Program-made: the position numbers and the translations under genes
Assembly (NCBI GenBank): GCA_031359995.1
Contig: JANMAT010000230.1
Location: 1 to 40,877, forward strand
From: JANMAT01 sp031359995
GTDB taxonomy: Bacteria; Actinomycetota; Acidimicrobiia; Acidimicrobiales; Ilumatobacteraceae
DNA: 40,877 nt
Reading direction: 5' to 3'
The notes under the pieces: model-generated
The model's database searches: none
What the model saw: only the letters and a program-made list of their open reading frames with translations
What the model was told of the DNA's origin: nothing
Shown: positions 39,599-40,877 of the stretch, in pieces
Position numbering within the stretch: the first letter of the stretch is position 1
Layout: the number at the start of each line of letters is the position of its first letter

Positions 39599-40240
39599 AT
39601 GACCACGACCGATACCACCACCACCGATCCCCGCCCGACGTTCGCCATGTCCGTCGCCCTCGCCGGCGCCACCGTCGCCGCCGTGCACCCCGGCCAGCTG
39701 GCCCGTCCCACGCCCTGCGGGGCGTTCGACGTGCGCCAGCTGTTGGGCCACCTGCTCGGCGTGCTCGACCGCATCACCGTCGTCGGTCGCGGCGTCGAGA
39801 ACCCGTTCGCCCGGCCCGAGGAGTTCGAGCCGGCCGACGGCGACTGGGCCGCGGCGTGGGGCCAGTTCGCGCAGGAAGCGCAGGCGGCCTGGACGGACCC
39901 TGCCGCGTTGACGCGGCCGACGATGCTGCCGTGGGCCGCCGAATCGGGAGCGCTCGCGCTTCGAACCTACGTCGCCGAGCTCACGGTGCACACCTGGGAC
40001 CTCGCCCGGGCCACCGGCCAGCAGCCGGCGTGGGACGACGAGGTCCTCACCATGTCGCTCGACGTGATGCGCGAGATCCTGCCGGCCGAGGGCCGGCGCG
40101 AGATGTTCGATGCCATCCGGGCGACGATGCCCGAGGAGATGCGCGGCGGGCCCGACCCGTACGACGCCGCCGAGCCGGTCGCCGCCGACGCCGCGCTCAT
40201 CGACCAGCTCGTGGCCCACGTGGGCCGCCGGCCGGCCTGA
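39599..40240 (+). CDS. TIGR03086 / mycothiol-dependent DinB-like family protein
   Basis: 213-residue four-helix-bundle protein of the maleylpyruvate-isomerase N-terminal/TIGR03086 family. It starts after a Thr-rich tail, then has LARPTPCGAFDVRQLLGHLL near 34-53 with the conserved Cys and His, GVLDRITVVGRG, and the second His-containing helix ELTVHTWDLARATGQ near 124-138, which with the first His would bind a metal. Related proteins in actinobacteria use mycothiol; activity here is unknown. Its leader contains the 25-bp dyad and a TANNNT box close to the start codon. Confidence 0.82.
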   Translation: MTTTDTTTTDPRPTFAMSVALAGATVAAVHPGQLARPTPCGAFDVRQLLGHLLGVLDRITVVGRGVENPFARPEEFEPADGDWAAAWGQFAQEAQAAWTDPAALTRPTMLPWAAESGALALRTYVAELTVHTWDLARATGQQPAWDDEVLTMSLDVMREILPAEGRREMFDAIRATMPEEMRGGPDPYDAAEPVAADAALIDQLVAHVGRRPA

Positions 40241-40299
40241 CGTCCTGCACCTGTCCGACTGGCCGGCGCGAGGCCAATCGTCACCACCCCGGCGACCAC

Positions 40300-40305
40300 T
40301 AGGTT
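40300..40305 (+). promoter_or_regulatory. -10 box TAGGTT, mutarotase gene
   Basis: TAGGTT lies 6 nt upstream of ATG 40312 with no Shine-Dalgarno, consistent with a leaderless transcript. Confidence 0.45.
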
Positions 40306-40311
40306 CTTCCC

Positions 40312-40877
40312 ATGACCAACGGTCGCCCCGGCCCCGAACTCGGTGAGGTCGTCAGCATCATCGGACCCGACGGGGCGACGGCGACGATGGCGCGGCACGG
40401 CGGCCACGTCGTGTCGTGGCGGACCGCCGACGGACTCGAGCGGCTGTTCGTGTCCGATCGGGCGACGATCGCCGCGGGGGCGGCCATCCGCGGTGGGATC
40501 CCGGTCTGCTTCCCCCAGTTCGCCGGGTTGGGTCCGCTCCCCAAGCACGGCTTCGCTCGCACCTCCACGTGGACGCCCGTGGGTCCCTCGACCCTGGCGT
40601 TGGACGTCGGCGCCGATGCCTGGCCGGGGTGGCCACATCCGTGCCGACTGACGATCGATGTGGTGCTCGGCTCGTCGAGGCTCACGACCACGCTCCGAGT
40701 GGTCAACACCGGCGGCGAACCGTTCGCCTTCACCGGCGCGCTCCACACCTATCTGGCGTGCCACGACGTGACGGCCGTGACGGTGTCCGGTCTCGACGGT
40801 CGGGCGATCCATGGAGGGGCCCAGGTCGCGGGCGACATCCGCTTCGGTGACGGCTCTTCGGACGTCGACCTCGCCGT
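40312..40877 (+). CDS. D-hexose-6-phosphate mutarotase-like protein (YeaD type), cut by window edge
   Basis: The 188 visible residues are the N-terminal two-thirds of an aldose-1-epimerase-fold protein of the YeaD/hexose-6-phosphate mutarotase group. The beta-sandwich start has GGHVVSWRTADGLERLFVSD, then AAIRGGIPVCFPQFAGLGPL followed by KHGFAR, where the GGIP-CFPQF and HGFAR blocks form the phosphosugar pocket and the His is catalytic. A second conserved region (LHTYLAC) carries another expected His. It interconverts alpha and beta anomers of glucose-6-phosphate-like sugars. ATG 40312 has TAGGTT ending 7 nt upstream. The C-terminus with the catalytic Glu lies beyond the window. Confidence 0.87.
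   Translation, partial: MTNGRPGPELGEVVSIIGPDGATATMARHGGHVVSWRTADGLERLFVSDRATIAAGAAIRGGIPVCFPQFAGLGPLPKHGFARTSTWTPVGPSTLALDVGADAWPGWPHPCRLTIDVVLGSSRLTTTLRVVNTGGEPFAFTGALHTYLACHDVTAVTVSGLDGRAIHGGAQVAGDIRFGDGSSDVDLA

Overview
The window is GC-rich, densely packed DNA from a high-GC actinobacterium. An aerobic, soil- or water-living Acidimicrobiia-type lineage seems most likely. The pointers are five luciferase-like (F420-type) oxidoreductases, a DUF3097 protein, a TIGR03086 protein, PaaX, IclR and KstR2-like TetR regulators, a MEDS/anti-sigma-type ATPase, abundant acyl-CoA enzymes, and many Shine-Dalgarno-less genes with a TANNNT box 6-8 nt before the start codon. This assignment is inference; no rRNA or tRNA gene was seen.

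Left part (1-12.7 kb). A minus-strand run of 2-hydroxycyclohexanecarboxyl-CoA dehydrogenase (BadH-like), cyclohexanecarboxyl-CoA dehydrogenase (AliB-like) and acyl-CoA ligase (AliA-like, cut by the window edge) looks like the upper arm of alicyclic acid degradation. Next come a MEDS-ATPase regulator, a truncated ketosteroid-dehydrogenase-type flavoprotein and another SDR. A complete Dpp/Opp-type ABC operon follows (binding protein, two permeases, fused double ATPase), with a 17-bp palindrome upstream and a long hairpin after the first gene. A dienoyl-CoA isomerase with all catalytic acids closes this part.

Middle part (12.8-25.7 kb). An LLM oxidoreductase precedes the most interesting gene: a PrdB/GrdB-type selenoprotein whose frame is interrupted by a single TGA exactly at the UxxC redox site, followed at the right distance by a SECIS-like hairpin. 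Then come a DUF1349 protein, an EAL-domain remnant, an LLM/DUF3097 pair, and a LysR/TauE divergent pair that has lost both 5' halves and the promoter between them. Next are a Cys-containing HTH regulator and a membrane-anchored cupredoxin-copper nitrite reductase fusion with a palindrome in its promoter. An IclR regulator, an extradiol dioxygenase, a phosphatase-fold protein and a [2Fe-2S] ferredoxin form an aromatic-cleavage cassette. Two LLM proteins follow.

Right part (25.8-40.9 kb). A Rieske oxygenase and TetR operon, a LacI regulator, a quinone-oxidoreductase-type MDR, a crotonase, and a PaaI thioesterase are followed by a zone of decay (Gfo/Idh/MocA remnant, GH3 beta-glucosidase pseudogene, MDR fragment). 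Then come an SDR, a PaaX regulator with an LLM protein, an SRPBCC protein and a class II aldolase. A TetR regulator faces an alpha/beta hydrolase across a perfect 40-bp inverted repeat with a visible promoter and a short coupled leader ORF. A TIGR03086 protein and a hexose-6-phosphate mutarotase-type epimerase (cut by the right edge) finish the window.

Two copies of a 45-bp element (11708-11752 and 25731-25775) sit between convergent genes and show a compensatory base-pair change, which suggests a structured terminator-like repeat.
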